From: Lomentospora prolificans
Taxonomy: Eukaryota > Ascomycota > Sordariomycetes > Microascales > Microascaceae
Reading direction: 5' to 3'
Assembly (NCBI GenBank): GCA_029532625.1
Contig: JARFXM010000010.1
Coordinates: 930,001-994,000 of the forward strand
DNA length: 64,000 nucleotides
Part shown: piece after piece, positions 53,500-64,000 of the stretch
Numbering within the stretch: the stretch's first letter is position 1
How the letters are laid out: every line of letters starts with the position of its first letter
The notes under the pieces: generated by a model
Seen by the model: only the letters and a program-made list of their open reading frames with translations
What the model was told of the DNA's origin: nothing
Databases searched by the model: none
Made by a program: the position numbers and the translations under genes

Positions 53500-54224
53500 C
53501 TTATGCAATCTTATGATGCACCTTGAGTTCCGGCCACTTCACTGAATCCATGATTCCCTCCTCCTTAAAAGCAGCAGGAAGCTTCTCCCCATTCTCCGCG
53601 GAATGCACCCATGACTCTTAGTACATGGGCACTAATAACACATCGGTATTGATCTCGCGGAAGAGCTGAGCTGCTTCCTTGCCGTTCATGGTGACCCTCA
53701 GCGGCGGATCTCCCAACGGCACCTGGGCTGCGCCCCCGTTACGGAGGGCAACGCTAACGTGGAACTTGTTAGCCAGCTGCACCAGCTCCTTCATGTGGAC
53801 AGTATCGCCGGAGAAAGTAAGGCCGCACAAGCTTTCCGAACTCGGACGCCGTGATGATGAAGCCCGTACATTCGCCACCGGGCAGATGGTCGCATGGCGT
53901 TGCGGTCACTTGGAACTGGTGCCCATTGACATTGAGATCCACAGTCTCCCATGGACGGATACCGCGTACGCCTGGTCGTGGGGCTAGTTCTGATACACCA
54001 CCCATGGTTGTGAGCGCTCTTCTACCGTCAAGTAGGCGACGACCAAACTCGTCGAGGTTGTCCGGGTGGTCATCATCACTTAGTAGGATAGCGTCAATAA
54101 CGGGAAGGTCCTGTAAACTCATGGCTGGGGTATCTGTATTCTTCAGAACGGCATAGTTCTCAGAGCTCAGATACGCCACGACTAAAATCAACATCACTGA
54201 CATTATCATTGACTGACACATCAC
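53500..54224 (-). pseudogene. Broken metallo-beta-lactamase-fold hydrolase
   Basis: On the minus strand the first block reads LPVIDAILLSDDDHPDNLDE, then FGRRLLDGRRALTTMGGVSE, RPWETVDLNVNGHQFQVTAT and PCDHLPGGECTGFIITASEF. A frameshift near 53830 leads to LCGLTFSGDTVHMKELVQLA and a last block ending INTDVLLVPMY, where a TAA stop interrupts. The same frame then continues ESWVHSAENGEKLPAAFKEE to a stop at about 53511. This is the layout of fungal metal-dependent hydrolases of the MBL fold (LLSHDDHPDNLD-type metal motif). Besides the frameshift and stop, the first metal His of that motif is Asp here (LLSDDDHPDN). The N-terminal strand and the first part of the fold are missing. Original function unknown. 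Confidence 0.7.
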
Positions 54225-57200
54225 ATGCCGCTTAGAATCCCTCTAGCACGATCTAGTAGTGCGGATTACGAAGCGTTGGTGTAGCGAACTGACGATATGA
54301 TATTGGCCACTGGGGGCTCCGTTGTAGTCCGGACCGGACCGGAGAAAGTTATGCGGCGCCGCCATGTGCATGTCTTGGCGATTAAGGCTATCCAAAACGG
54401 CTTAGCGCCGCCTCGCAGCGCCACGACCTGATGGAATCAACTTGGAATGCAAGCTGCGGAACATCGATTGCATTGTGGTGTTCAAGCTACACTAAACTTA
54501 TAAAGGTGGGAAGTCGAATTCCCTTTTTACTCATAATTTCTAAGTACGTACGTATTATCTTGTAAGTTTGAACGCTGCTCGCAGTCCATGGTGTCGTGGT
54601 CCCAGTGACACGATCTCCCAGTTCGATCTTAAGCTTCCGTTCATGTTCGAAACAGAGCGGCATCATTTTCGCTTCTCGAACAGGCAGACTTGGGTAAACA
54701 TAGCGAGTTACCTCGGTCTCTCATATATCCTGCATGCAAAGGTAAAACTGACGAGAGCCCGCATGAGATGGCGTTGTTGGCCAAGTTGTTGCCGGGCGAC
54801 TTGGTACACGCAGAGGTTCAACCATGCACCAGGCATTCCTACACACCCATCGCACCGCTCAGTGACACCCGGATCACGCGGAAAACCTAGACGAAGAAAT
54901 AAATCCCACACCAACGCCACCTAATAGAGCGACATTTCGTCAACTTCATTTATCACAACAACATGTAGTACACTGGCAGGATTATCAAGTGTTACTTACC
55001 CAAGAATGCCAGTCCAAGATTCTGAGGGCTATGATCTCGATGTCACAGAGTCTGGCCGGCACAATATTCAGAGGAAAACAGATATAGCAGACGGTAATTA
55101 AATCATGTACAACAAGGGGAAGATATGTTCGTGGTACTAGGGTTAGCGAATAATACTAAGGAATGGTAGTCACACTAAATCTTTTAAATGTTATTATCAA
55201 TATACCTAGTGTCATGAACCTGTTATTGCTATTCTCTAAGTTCCTACTAATATAGCTTAAACTATACCTTTGAAGTGTCAATTCCTTTGCAGCTACCTAA
55301 TAAGTCTCTTTCAACGCAAGGACATGGTTCGACACCGAAGCAGCGCTTAGGGAGGTGGAAAGTATGCTCCGTATAAATCTTGAACTCAAAACATTCGCCC
55401 GTTTTATACAGAGTGTTGAGGTCCCAATGGCTGGCACTAATGGGGGAAAATATGCGACGGAGAGGGTATCGCCTTCAGGTAATAGTATTACCTGGTCAGC
55501 CAGCGAGACTTTGAAAAATTTGTAGTACCCTGTCCCCACAATGGCCTTGCGCCTCGCGTGGGCTGAGACCTGGGAGAAGCGGTACGACCTGACCTAGCAC
55601 GCGGGATGGATCCCTTTTATGCTTCCTTACGCGCCATATCCTACTTATGGATTATACCCTAAAAGGGCCCCTAGCAGTGAACCATGAGTTTATTATGGTT
55701 CTTACCCGGGACTCAATAGGTATAAATGTACCGTGCGCTAAGATAGGGTCATTATAAAAGACTGGTTACGCGCTCATCCCTGGGATCGCGCACCGTAGCT
55801 CCAGAAGCTGATTCTCCATTACTCTTTAGTCTTCAGTTTCCCTACCGCGACTTCTGTGTTAAGACAACAGCGTTTATGATGATGGAAACCGCCACGACCC
55901 TGGCGGATGGGTGCGAGCAGAGGAGTTCGTGGACGAAGATCAACACCAATATTACTGGGATGGTGCTGTCGGCCTAATACAAAGAGGACTGCCTGATCCC
56001 TAGGGTTCCTTCAGCTTCTACTCGATATGCCGTATCACGGAGGTGCCGTATGTATTTTGGCTGTTGGTGCAGACAGCTCCCATGCAATAAACCACGAAAC
56101 GCAGTCAATTCATGGGAATATGTTGGGAAGATCATCAGCTACGGTGACTGAGGATCAGACGAAGTGGGGGAGGCATCCTGGGACTGAAGCCGTATGAGAC
56201 ATTTTCCTACGCGAGTCCATCTAAACGCCTAGCCCTGCCGGCGACAAGCGATCCATCCATTCGTGGTCATGATCGCCGTGCCAACGTGGGTCGTTTGGAG
56301 GGTACAATGGAATTCTTCATGCCGACTCCCTACCCTTATGGAAGGTCCTTCTTCCATCTTTCCATTATCGAGACACCAAGAATCAATGGTATCGTTTAAT
56401 CTTTCCTCTAGATTTGGCTACGATATTAAGGCCGTACTTGCGCCCCGAAGCATCAAATGTCTGGCGTGTGATTCGGAAAAGCAGCACAAAATTTTCAATG
56501 TCGACCCTACCATGTCGACCCTACCATGTCGACAGGGTCAGCTTAGCTTCCGACATTTTAAGTCAATCGCAAAACCTATTATTCTTCTTTACCGCCTCAA
56601 TCTGGTAAGAGCTGCTGGAAGTATGTGTCCGATGGTCAATCCCGCTATAATGGCTGGCTTCAGAGCATGATCCTTACTAGTAAGTCCTGTTTCTACAAGG
56701 ATTGCATTCCTATATCAATGTTAATGACACACTACTGGCTTCCGCGTAAACGCCTGTATGTGAGAGGAACCCACTTTATCGCATGTGTATTCATCATTTT
56801 CCTCCCTCAGAAAGAGACCCTTGGCAGGATCAGCAATGCTGAAACTGAATAGTGAAAATTTTCAGGAAAGAGTATCTTCAAAACTGCTCTACTGTCCATA
56901 GGTGGCTTGAAAAGGGATAGCACAATACTACATATAGCAGCTAGACTTATAAAGGCAACAAGTGCCCAAATGCCTGTCTACTCTAGTAAGGAAAGCTTTC
57001 GTTGGCCCATCCTAATAGTTTTGAAATATCCAGTTATGGGAGTGAGTTATAGCTAACTCAAAAGGCTGCTGGATGAACCTGTAATGAGTAGATTTATCAT
57101 CCTTACAAGGGAAAATCGGTAACATGTTCCTCCCATAGGATACATTCCACTGTGAGTCCTTACAGTGGCCTTTCTAGCTACTATTACTCTACCTATGATT

Positions 57201-59414
57201 CTGGAAATAGTCCTTCAATTTGCCTAAGCTCACCTGTGCTCCTCCATTAGGCTGTTCTACAAATATGTTAAGATATCTATTCCTGAAGCAACATGAATGG
57301 CAAAGCATTCACCACTCTTTTGGGGGCCACGCTGGCTCACTGACTTAGAACCAACGCTAATGGACTTATTACATTACTCTCCTTTGAGTATATTAATTGC
57401 CATGCTGATACAAGGTTGCGTTGTACATCAGGATGAAAGTAATTCTATTGAGCGTTCCACCTATTTCAGGCACTCTTTGGTGTCTTTCATCTCCCTAAAG
57501 TTCGGATCCCGACAGTTGTGGTCAGCCTCAAGGCATCGTTACACAAAATGATGTTTTAGGCGAGCAGTGCAAGGCATTCACATACGAGTCCCCCCGTTTA
57601 ACCGCGTGCTTTTACCAGAGGTTGAGAGCGGGCAGAGTTTTCTTCCGTGAGAAAAGTATGGCTTGGCATGCGCGGTATGTGTCTCATCTACCGCGCGGTA
57701 TTACTATGGGCGTGAGTACTCCGGGACCAGATTACGAAGGGGCGCATTGAAATCAATAGAAGTAGTAAGCCAAGAGCATCGAGGATGAGATTATAAGGTA
57801 TTAAAGATGGTTTGACGTGGAGGCCAGGCAGCTTCGTACTCGTACACAGATTCGACATCCGGAAGAGCCCCATGCGGGCAGATGCGGGAACATGCTAAAC
57901 AAACCCAAACCGTGTTCGTATCTCTCTTTTGTATTCCTATGTCTCCGTACAGTTCCGAGGCCAGAGTTACTTGTAACTACTTTCAACCGACACACCCGCC
58001 AGTCGCGCAAATGCAGCCCCTGGAAGCACGCTATGCTATAATAACCACATGAGACGTCTTGGATCCCTCGGAGGCGGCCTGGATGGAGTATTCTAATCTT
58101 AGAAATAGGCTGGCCGGGTTAGGGATCAATTGTGATCCGGGAAGCTGACCACTGTTGAGCGAATCGCCAGCCCAATGCCTCTTCTGGGGCACCGGTGTTG
58201 GGCGGCGTCTGTGCTTCTGTCAGGTACGTGGTGATTGGCCAAGCGAAGCGACCAAGGCTGCGGGCCAACTTCCAATACCTCTCTAATCAGTCGCATCTCG
58301 TCACTACGGGACAGGCCCAACAGTCTAGGACTTATATCTATGAGACACCCCACTACTAGACTAATAGGAGGAGAGGACTATAACAGTTAGACGGGGAAGG
58401 AAGGATGGTAGGTCGAGACCGTAGAATCAGGAAGGCAGAGAATACCTGTCATAACACTGCCCAGTAAAAACGCGCTTTATAAGTTGAGTACATCTCACAC
58501 GTAACTGGGCCTAAACTTACGATGAAAAGTCTACGATGTGGCGCCCTGCTGCGTTCTCGACGTCAAAGTCCATGGTACTATTATATAACAAACTTGAAGT
58601 AAGATCCTCTATATTCTTCCAAGACTAATACCCATCTTAGTAAGTTACGCTTCCACTCTGTCCATTTCAGCGAACAAAATAATGAGGTTATAAGAGCATT
58701 GAATACTATTCTTTCTTTTGTAGAAGGTCATATTCTCCATTCCCTACCTCTAGAATATATTATCAAGTCATTAACTTGGCAACAAGAGCCGAGGACTGAG
58801 TCGTAAGAATATCTATCATCGAGTGAGGTAACACCGGCCTTATTATGTAAGCCACTTCGAAATCGGATCGGACAGAGATGGATGAAGCTTGACTCTCACA
58901 ACAAGAGAACAAAACAAGAGACGAGGTCTATATCGCTGCTTACGTGGATAAAATGGTTTAACTATCCCACAGGTTTAAGCCTGGTTCATATGCGGGCTTG
59001 TTCTGCCCTCGTGATTTCACCCCAACGATCAGCTATGCATCTACCATATAATACGCAGATCAAAGGATTCTGCCTGATGCGTTTGCGCCTCGTAGAGAGA
59101 TATAGTACCTGCAGCCGCAGCTTGGAAAATATGTGGAGAGCTCGGCCCACTCCAAATTATATAGATTGTTTCAATACGAGCCAGCAAAGGTATGAGGGTT
59201 GCATACTTTCCGTACGTAAGACTACAGGCCCGTCTGACCTTGGGGGCCTTTCATTTCGTCGTAAATCCATCTTGATTGCTGAATTTGTGAACCTCATTTT
59301 GACACAAGTACCAGGCGGAACTCACAGGCAAACCTAGCAGCCGTACTCGCATGTTTCCATCCTAATAGTCAGTCCACAACAATCATAACTAGTGTATATG
59401 GCTTCTATCACAGG
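54225..59414. other. Gene-poor, AT-rich region, 5.2 kb, with unidentified relics
   Basis: No gene could be supported. Short coding-like patches occur without start-to-stop continuity. One is the plus-strand frame around 54690-54890 (ESPHEMALLAKLLPGDLVHA). Another is the minus-strand frame at 55297-55539 (GTGYYKFFKVSLADQVILLP). Both look like fragments of decayed genes that I cannot name. A doubled TCGACCCTACCATG motif is present near 56503-56530. The density of stops in all frames from 56700 to 57300 suggests long-dead sequence. Confidence 0.45.
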
Positions 59415-60512
59415 ATGTATTATCTGTCTAGACTCTTTGGCCTCGCGCTTCTAGGCCGAGGTATCCTCGCCCAAGACATAATCACAGCTTTTACCTCAGG
59501 GTGCAGCCAGCTAGTCCTCGATCGAATTGACCCGTGAGTAATTCAGCCCCTGAAAGCTAATGAAAGTGATACCAATCGACATTCTAGGCTGGTCTCTCCA
59601 GGAGAAGAGCCCTCGAGCCACGCGCATCAAATCGCCGGAGGCAACAGCTTCCAATCCTCCATGCCGCCCGTCCGATTCGACCCCGCCTCAGAATCCACCT
59701 GCACAAGTTGCAACTACCTAGAAGACGCCTCAAACTACTGGACGCCCCTCGTCTACTTCCAAGCACGCAACGGGTCCTTCAAGCGAGTGCCCCAAAAGCC
59801 GCCCGTAGGCTTCGACGAGTACGCGTCCGGGACCAGAATCTACTACTACGGCACTTACAATGACGACAGGCCGACGGCCTTCCCGAAGGGGTTCCGCATG
59901 CAGTACGGAGACCCCGCGAGGCACGGCATAGAGAAGACGTCCAAGTTCCAGGGCATGGGGTATCAGTGCGTTGATATGGGTGAGGTACAAGGGGCTTACA
60001 CGCAGCACTTCCCTACAACGCCTTGTCAGTACGGCATCGTGACCTCCGTCTGGTTCCCACCTTGTTGGGATGGCGTTAGGGTGGACAGCGATGACCATAT
60101 GAGCCACATGGCTTTTCCGTCCACCGGCAGCATCGAGGACGGGGCTCCGTGTCCGGAGAGCCACCCTGTTCAGGTGCCGCACATGTATCTCGATAGCATA
60201 TGGGATACGAGCGAGTTCAACGATCCGGAGCTGTGGCCTGAGGATCCGGAGAAGCAGCCGTTTGTGTTGAGTAATGGAGATAGCACCGGCTACGATTTCT
60301 ATGCCAGCTTCTTAAATGGGTGGAAGGATGGGGCTTTGGAGAGGGCTCTTGCTGAGTTCGGGACGGAGTGTGATATGAGGGCGCTGGACTCTTGTCTAGG
60401 GTTTAACCAACAGAATAGGACGGACTCTGCAGCTTGTACAAAGAAGCCGGTTATCGACGAGGACCTTGGGGGTTGGCTGGATGAGCTACCGGGGGGAGTG
60501 CAAGTCTATTAG
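59415..60512 (+). CDS. Secreted DUF1996 protein, 347 aa
   Basis: Two exons: 59415-59533 and 59588-60512 (1044 nt; donor GTGAGT, acceptor TAG). The signal peptide is MYYLSRLFGLALLGRGILAQ. The splice joins SQLVLDRIDP to LVSPGEEPSSHAHQIAGGNS, the DUF1996 opening block (x-RxDPLxxPGxxSxHxHxIxGGxxF). Further marks: STCTSCNYLEDASNYWTPL, YYYGTYNDDRPTAFPKGFRM, PPCWDGVRVDSDDHMSHMAF and CPESHPVQVPHMYLD. The length covers the domain with little C-terminal tail, so there is no WSC or glucan-binding extension. DUF1996 proteins are extracellular or cell-wall proteins of fungi, some linked to stress response or plant infection. No enzyme activity is established for the family as far as I know. Confidence 0.88.
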
Positions 60513-61410
60513 CATGGCTCATATTTAGAGTAATCGAGGAGAGTACTAGGTAGTAAATACTCTGCAGTTATTAAATTCTTCTTGGATTTGGTTAAGAAAA
60601 GTTATTACTATGAAATAGTCAGGTCAGCTGGGCCAAATCCGAGACTATAAAAATACACCATGCTGTTAAGCTTCCCATTTAATAGAACGGCCTCCGTCCG
60701 CACACCCAGTCTCCTCTTCTCTTTCTCTGATAAGCCGTTTTCTTCCACCGAATACTATCTATCCTACCCCGCTTGCCATCTACAATCCCAAGACATGTTG
60801 CCGCTTGGGCCTCTGGTCTATCCCAGCAGCTTGGTAACTCCTTTAGCCTATAACAGCTCTGATAACCATATAACGCGGCTATAATTATTACCTCCCTCCA
60901 CGGACACGCCCAGTTGCGAAACTCCGACTCACGATGATAGTATCGCTGAGCTCGAACCTGGGAGCTTAATCAAGCGGGGATTAGATGGGCCGCCTTTTTG
61001 TGATACCTACCCATATGGTATATTGCGATATCACAATATGATTCTTCGAGTACTCCAATGATGAGGTTTCTAGTGATGAATGTCTCACCGTTTGTAGCTA
61101 TATTTCCTGCGCGCCCACATTATAGAACCGAAGCCGTGTAACACACAGCTGGGAGTGATGTCTGTTGGCCCGCTGCAAGCTTATATCTGTCTTCGGTTTG
61201 TCCTCCCTTGTGATCGGCAGTTCTGGAAGGAGCATCTAACATGCCAGAAGCGCCTGATAGTTCGGATAATAATAATAGGGATGAACCTGGTTGCTGCCTC
61301 AACGCTCAAGCCCTCCCCAGCCAGTTGGGACATCTCCCAAGTTCATTATTACCGCTCACAGAATCGACTTTGATAATCCATTCGCCCCGTCCTCAGCATC
61401 GCGCCCAACA
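60513..61410. other. Intergenic, 0.9 kb, no gene seen
   Basis: An imperfectly symmetrical AT element, ATATTG-CGATATCA-CAATAT, lies at about 61019-61038. A tRNA-like B box (minus strand, near 60947) was considered and rejected. No gene recognised. Confidence 0.45.
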
Positions 61411-61955
61411 ATGAAGTGCCAACTCATCGCCATCTTGACCCTAACCGCAACTTTCGCAGCTGCTTCCCCAGCCGATATTACCCTCCCTAGACAAGATGTA
61501 CAACAGCCAGACCAACCGGAAGAGTCGGCACTTCCCGCCGATCCAGCCCCCTACACCGTCGCCGACGGCCTTCGCGCAGTCGTCGGCCTCAGCTTCCAGG
61601 AGGATTGCTCCGGTGAATATGCCGCTCCGTTGGGCGTCTGGAATAGTCCGAGGCCGTTTTGCGTGAAAATCGCTCTGCAAGGGATCAAGAGCACGCGGCT
61701 AATCTTTCTCGCCAAGGGCTGCAAAGGTATTACGCATCACATTTCTTGTTTCAACTGCATTCTATCACGACGGAGTATTATCTGCCTTGTTACTGGATGC
61801 TAACTCTTCTTTAAACGTCGACAGCTCGCATCGTCAACAATGACGACTGTTGGTCCGAAGATGCACAAGAATACCAATTTGACACTTGCCTTGTGCGGTC
61901 CGCTTTAGATCCACTCAATCTTGTTCTTTGGGATTGTCCGGATGTGGAAGAATGA
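61411..61955 (+). CDS. Small secreted cysteine-containing protein, 148 aa
   Basis: Two exons: 61411-61726 and 61825-61955 (447 nt; donor GTATTA is non-optimal, acceptor CAG). The signal peptide is MKCQLIAILTLTATFAAASP, and LPRQ shortly after could be a propeptide site. The mature part has six cysteines in the contexts EDCSG, PFCVK, KGCKA, DDCWS, DTCLV and WDCPD, enough for three disulfides. The splice gives KGCKARIVNNDDCW without a stop, which supports it. No known family was recognised. Small size, a signal peptide and paired Cys make it an effector or antimicrobial candidate, but that is only a class-level guess. A decayed relative lies just downstream. Confidence 0.7.
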
Positions 61956-62259
61956 AGATATCTTCTATAGCAGCCAAGCAAGGCAATTCATTGCGCCGAG
62001 GGAGCCAATCCCGCTGGCTATTAATAAACACAATCCATCCATGATCCACGACCCAGACCACTCAAGAGTAACAGGAATTATTGGTCCATCGAGTTTGACC
62101 ACCCTAAAACACTTCAAATGTTTTATCCCCCAAGTGCTTCCCCAAAATCGCCCAATCTTGGGTCATCGCCAACCTCCCAGGGATGCAGAGCATTGCAAAC
62201 CCTGAGGCTATATCTCCGTCTCACCAATTTGATCGAATACGGCCATCTTTTCTCATGTT
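61956..62259. other. Spacer between small secreted gene and its decayed relative
   Basis: About 300 bp, AT-leaning, no feature recognised beyond the 3' region of the upstream gene. Confidence 0.4.
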
Positions 62260-62570
62260 GATCCAACTGGAGGTCTCCGACCTCCGCGCAGTCCCGGGCC
62301 TCAGCTACCATCCAGACTACTCTTCCTCACCGCCGGTTGCAAAAAGAAACACGGCCCCATCTCGCCTTGAAGTTCTATTAAGAATCTCCCTGTTTGGTTG
62401 CGTGTACATACAGCTGATGAAGACATCCCGTCACCTGACAACCAAAAGCCTATATTGCCTAACCGCCCCTCCAACCCCGTTGCAATATTGCACAGGCCAA
62501 TGCTGGGATGCTGCACCCACTTCGGAGATCCCCTTCGACACCTACATCCAAGCCGCCCAACCAAGCCACC
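62260..62570 (+). pseudogene. Probable decayed paralog of the small secreted protein
   Basis: At about 62276-62315 the DNA reads CCTCCGCGCAGTC, then GGCCTCAGCTACCA, against CCTTCGCGCAGTC and GGCCTCAGCTTCCA in the intact gene. The proteins compare as VSDLRAVPGLSYHPDYS versus VADGLRAVVGLSFQEDCS. Further on, QCWDAAPTSEIPFDTY resembles DDCWSEDAQEYQFDTC at the right relative position. No signal peptide and no continuous frame remain. The similarity is short, so this is a probable, not certain, tandem duplicate in decay. Confidence 0.45.
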
Positions 62571-63350
62571 CCAAGACCAGCTACTTTACTTTGCCCACGA
62601 TTGCAGCATTCTGGAGGGGGTTGTTCGCACTACGCAGACATCGAGGGTCGAGATCCAGACGAATACCCTGCTCAGCGCGTGAGGTGCGTTTCTAGTTTCC
62701 AGTACCTGTACCCTTCGTTCGACCGGGATTAGGCCATTTGTGAATAGAGGGAAATACTGCATACTTTCACCGCATCTAGAGATGCCGTAAGACTGGCCAT
62801 GCTCTGTCACTCTTCGATGCGAACGAAAATCAGTGTCAATGTCGCGACTCACCCCGAAAGCCGGAGATATATAATAATACCGCTCTAGCCAGAGGCCTCC
62901 ATCAAACCAATCAGACAAGACGTGAAACCAAATGCGGCCCTATTATGTCAATATTGCAATCACTCGTCGCAGCCCGAAGTAATCAACGTGAATTAAAAAC
63001 AAGTTTGGTCATCATTCAATAAAAGTATTAAAACGAGCTCTAAAGGGACAGCTGTATTTGCAGCTGCTTCGACCCCAGCTCAAGTAATAAAACATAGTAA
63101 AAGTGATAATATATAGGCCAGTTGAATCCAAGTCTGTATGTATGAGTCAATCCCAGAATATGCTTCCCCGTTGCTCGCCATGCAAATGTGAAAAAAAAAA
63201 AAAAAAAAAAAAAAACAGAAAACACAGTTCCTTCTTCCCTGGTACAGATAGTCCTTGTTTCGCCTTCGATATGTTTGGTGGGGATATGAGCGTATTATAC
63301 CCTTCTCCTTCGTACATTTCCCCCTACAGGCTTAGATTTGGTTAGGGATA
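62571..63350. other. 3' flank of the right-hand gene, with a long A tract
   Basis: No gene recognised. A run of about 27 A bases lies at 63190-63216 on the plus strand, that is, T on the coding strand of the gene to the right and within its likely 3' UTR or just beyond. Target-site duplications that would mark a retroposed tail were not seen. Confidence 0.45.
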
Positions 63351-64000
63351 TCACATCACGCCGTGGCGCCATCGCTCGACCATATCGGACTGTCCTTGAG
63401 GATTCACTTGATATCCTCCACTCATGCCCATTGGCATGGCCATGGGCGGTGCCATCGGCTGCTGACCCATTTGCATTTGCATTGGCGTCTGGTTCGGCAT
63501 CGGCATCTGCATGTTTATGCCGGGCATCCCCATCTGCATAGGAGTACCCATCTGTAGGGGCGTCTGGCCGTACCAGCCACTGGAAGCCATGCCGCTATAT
63601 TGGCCCGCACCGTAGGGGCTCCTCATCGAAGTAACACCTGCCTGCTGAATTATGCCTCCGTTGTTAAATGCCACGCTAGACCTGTTCCACGAACCCGCAC
63701 CAACATCAAAACTAAGGTTGCTCTGGCTAGGGACACGGCGCGAGCCCGTACCGCCAGTGCCATCGTTGAATTGTCCATTGCGGAAAGCACCCGTGTTGTT
63801 AGTACTAGGAGCCAAAAGCGTCGTCGGCATCTGCGACCTCAGGGCCGCCATCTTCTCTTCCTGTTCACGCTGCAAACGCATATCCTCCTCAAATTTGCGG
63901 CGTTCCACGTCCTGGAGAGACGTGTCCTTCCTGGGGTGGGCCGAAAGAATACCTGCCATGCTAAGACGATGGTTGGCCGGCGCAGCGCCAGGCATTAGCT
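63351..64000 (-). CDS. 3' end of a gene running off the window (Met/Gln/Pro-rich C-terminus)
   Basis: Minus-strand frame open from the window edge to a stop at 63351-63353, at least 214 codons. The visible part begins near APANHRLSMAGILSAHPRKD, then a charged helix, probably a coiled coil (DVERRKFEEDMRLQREQEEK), then a low-complexity region. That region has Asn/Gly/Ser first and Met/Gln/Pro repeats after (MQMGMPGINMQMPMPNQTPM). An ATG at 63995 exists, but the frame is open upstream of it, so the true start probably lies outside. The family was not identified; such tails occur on several large fungal proteins. Confidence 0.7.
   Translation of the reverse strand, partial: LMPGAAPANHRLSMAGILSAHPRKDTSLQDVERRKFEEDMRLQREQEEKMAALRSQMPTTLLAPSTNNTGAFRNGQFNDGTGGTGSRRVPSQSNLSFDVGAGSWNRSSVAFNNGGIIQQAGVTSMRSPYGAGQYSGMASSGWYGQTPLQMGTPMQMGMPGINMQMPMPNQTPMQMQMGQQPMAPPMAMPMGMSGGYQVNPQGQSDMVERWRHGVM

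Noticed and set aside
56690..57550. Possible relic of a DHA2-type MFS gene on the minus strand (a fragment resembling PFQATYGQ)
   Set aside because: Only one short match, with stops in every frame and no flanking helices; too weak to call.
60930..60990. tRNA-like B box (GGTTCGAGCTC on the minus strand)
   Set aside because: No matching T stem, no A box and no acceptor stem could be folded.
63190..63216. Long A run as a retroposon tail
   Set aside because: No target-site duplication and no retroposon body next to it; simple slippage tract is the simpler reading.
1..64000. CRISPR arrays, rRNA genes, insertion sequences
   Set aside because: No regularly spaced repeats, no rRNA-like conserved blocks and no bacterial mobile elements; the DNA is fungal nuclear.

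Overview
The window is nuclear DNA of a filamentous ascomycete (Pezizomycotina; a Sordariomycete is my best guess, not proven). The evidence is short GT-AG introns of mostly 50-130 bp, fungal families (Zn2Cys6 factor, DUF1996, Dal5-type and sugar-porter MFS carriers, feruloyl esterase C type, CYP504-like P450), a nuclear tRNA-Val with an intron after the anticodon, and long intergenic stretches. Exon boundaries below were built by hand from splice signals, reading frame and family similarity. No database search was run.

Left part (1-18.6 kb): housekeeping or unknown genes. These are an 891-aa fungal protein of unknown function (+), tRNA-Val (-), a Vip1-like RRM protein (-), a 128-aa membrane protein (-), a 590-aa secreted protein with several kexin-like sites (+), a basic nucleolar-type RRM protein perhaps of the Nop8 family (+), a small secreted protein (+) and a feruloyl esterase C-like secreted enzyme (+).

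Centre (20-42 kb): an aromatic-catabolism neighbourhood. A quinate-permease-like carrier (-), a broken quinate/shikimate dehydrogenase (+) and an intact type II 3-dehydroquinase (-) look like a decaying quinate-use (qut/qa) cluster. A near-match to the QUTA/QA-1F operator lies between carrier and pseudogene. Next come a sugar-porter MFS carrier (+), fumarylacetoacetase (-), a phacB-like P450 (-) divergent from homogentisate 1,2-dioxygenase (+), and a Zn2Cys6 regulator (+). Together these would make homogentisate from hydroxyphenylacetate and cleave it to fumarate and acetoacetate; the maleylacetoacetate isomerase step is not in the window. A nine-base element, CCGATTCCG, recurs in the fumarylacetoacetase and P450/hmgA promoters. 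Maleylacetate reductase (+), a broken zinc-type oxidoreductase (+) and a Dal5-type anion carrier of seven exons (-) follow.

Right part (42-64 kb): an OPT-family transporter (-) lies between large gene-poor tracts (about 3, 6 and 5 kb) that hold a broken metallo-beta-lactamase-fold gene and unidentified relics. Then come a secreted DUF1996 protein (+), a six-cysteine small secreted protein (+) with a decayed likely relative beside it, and the 3' end of a gene running off the window (-).
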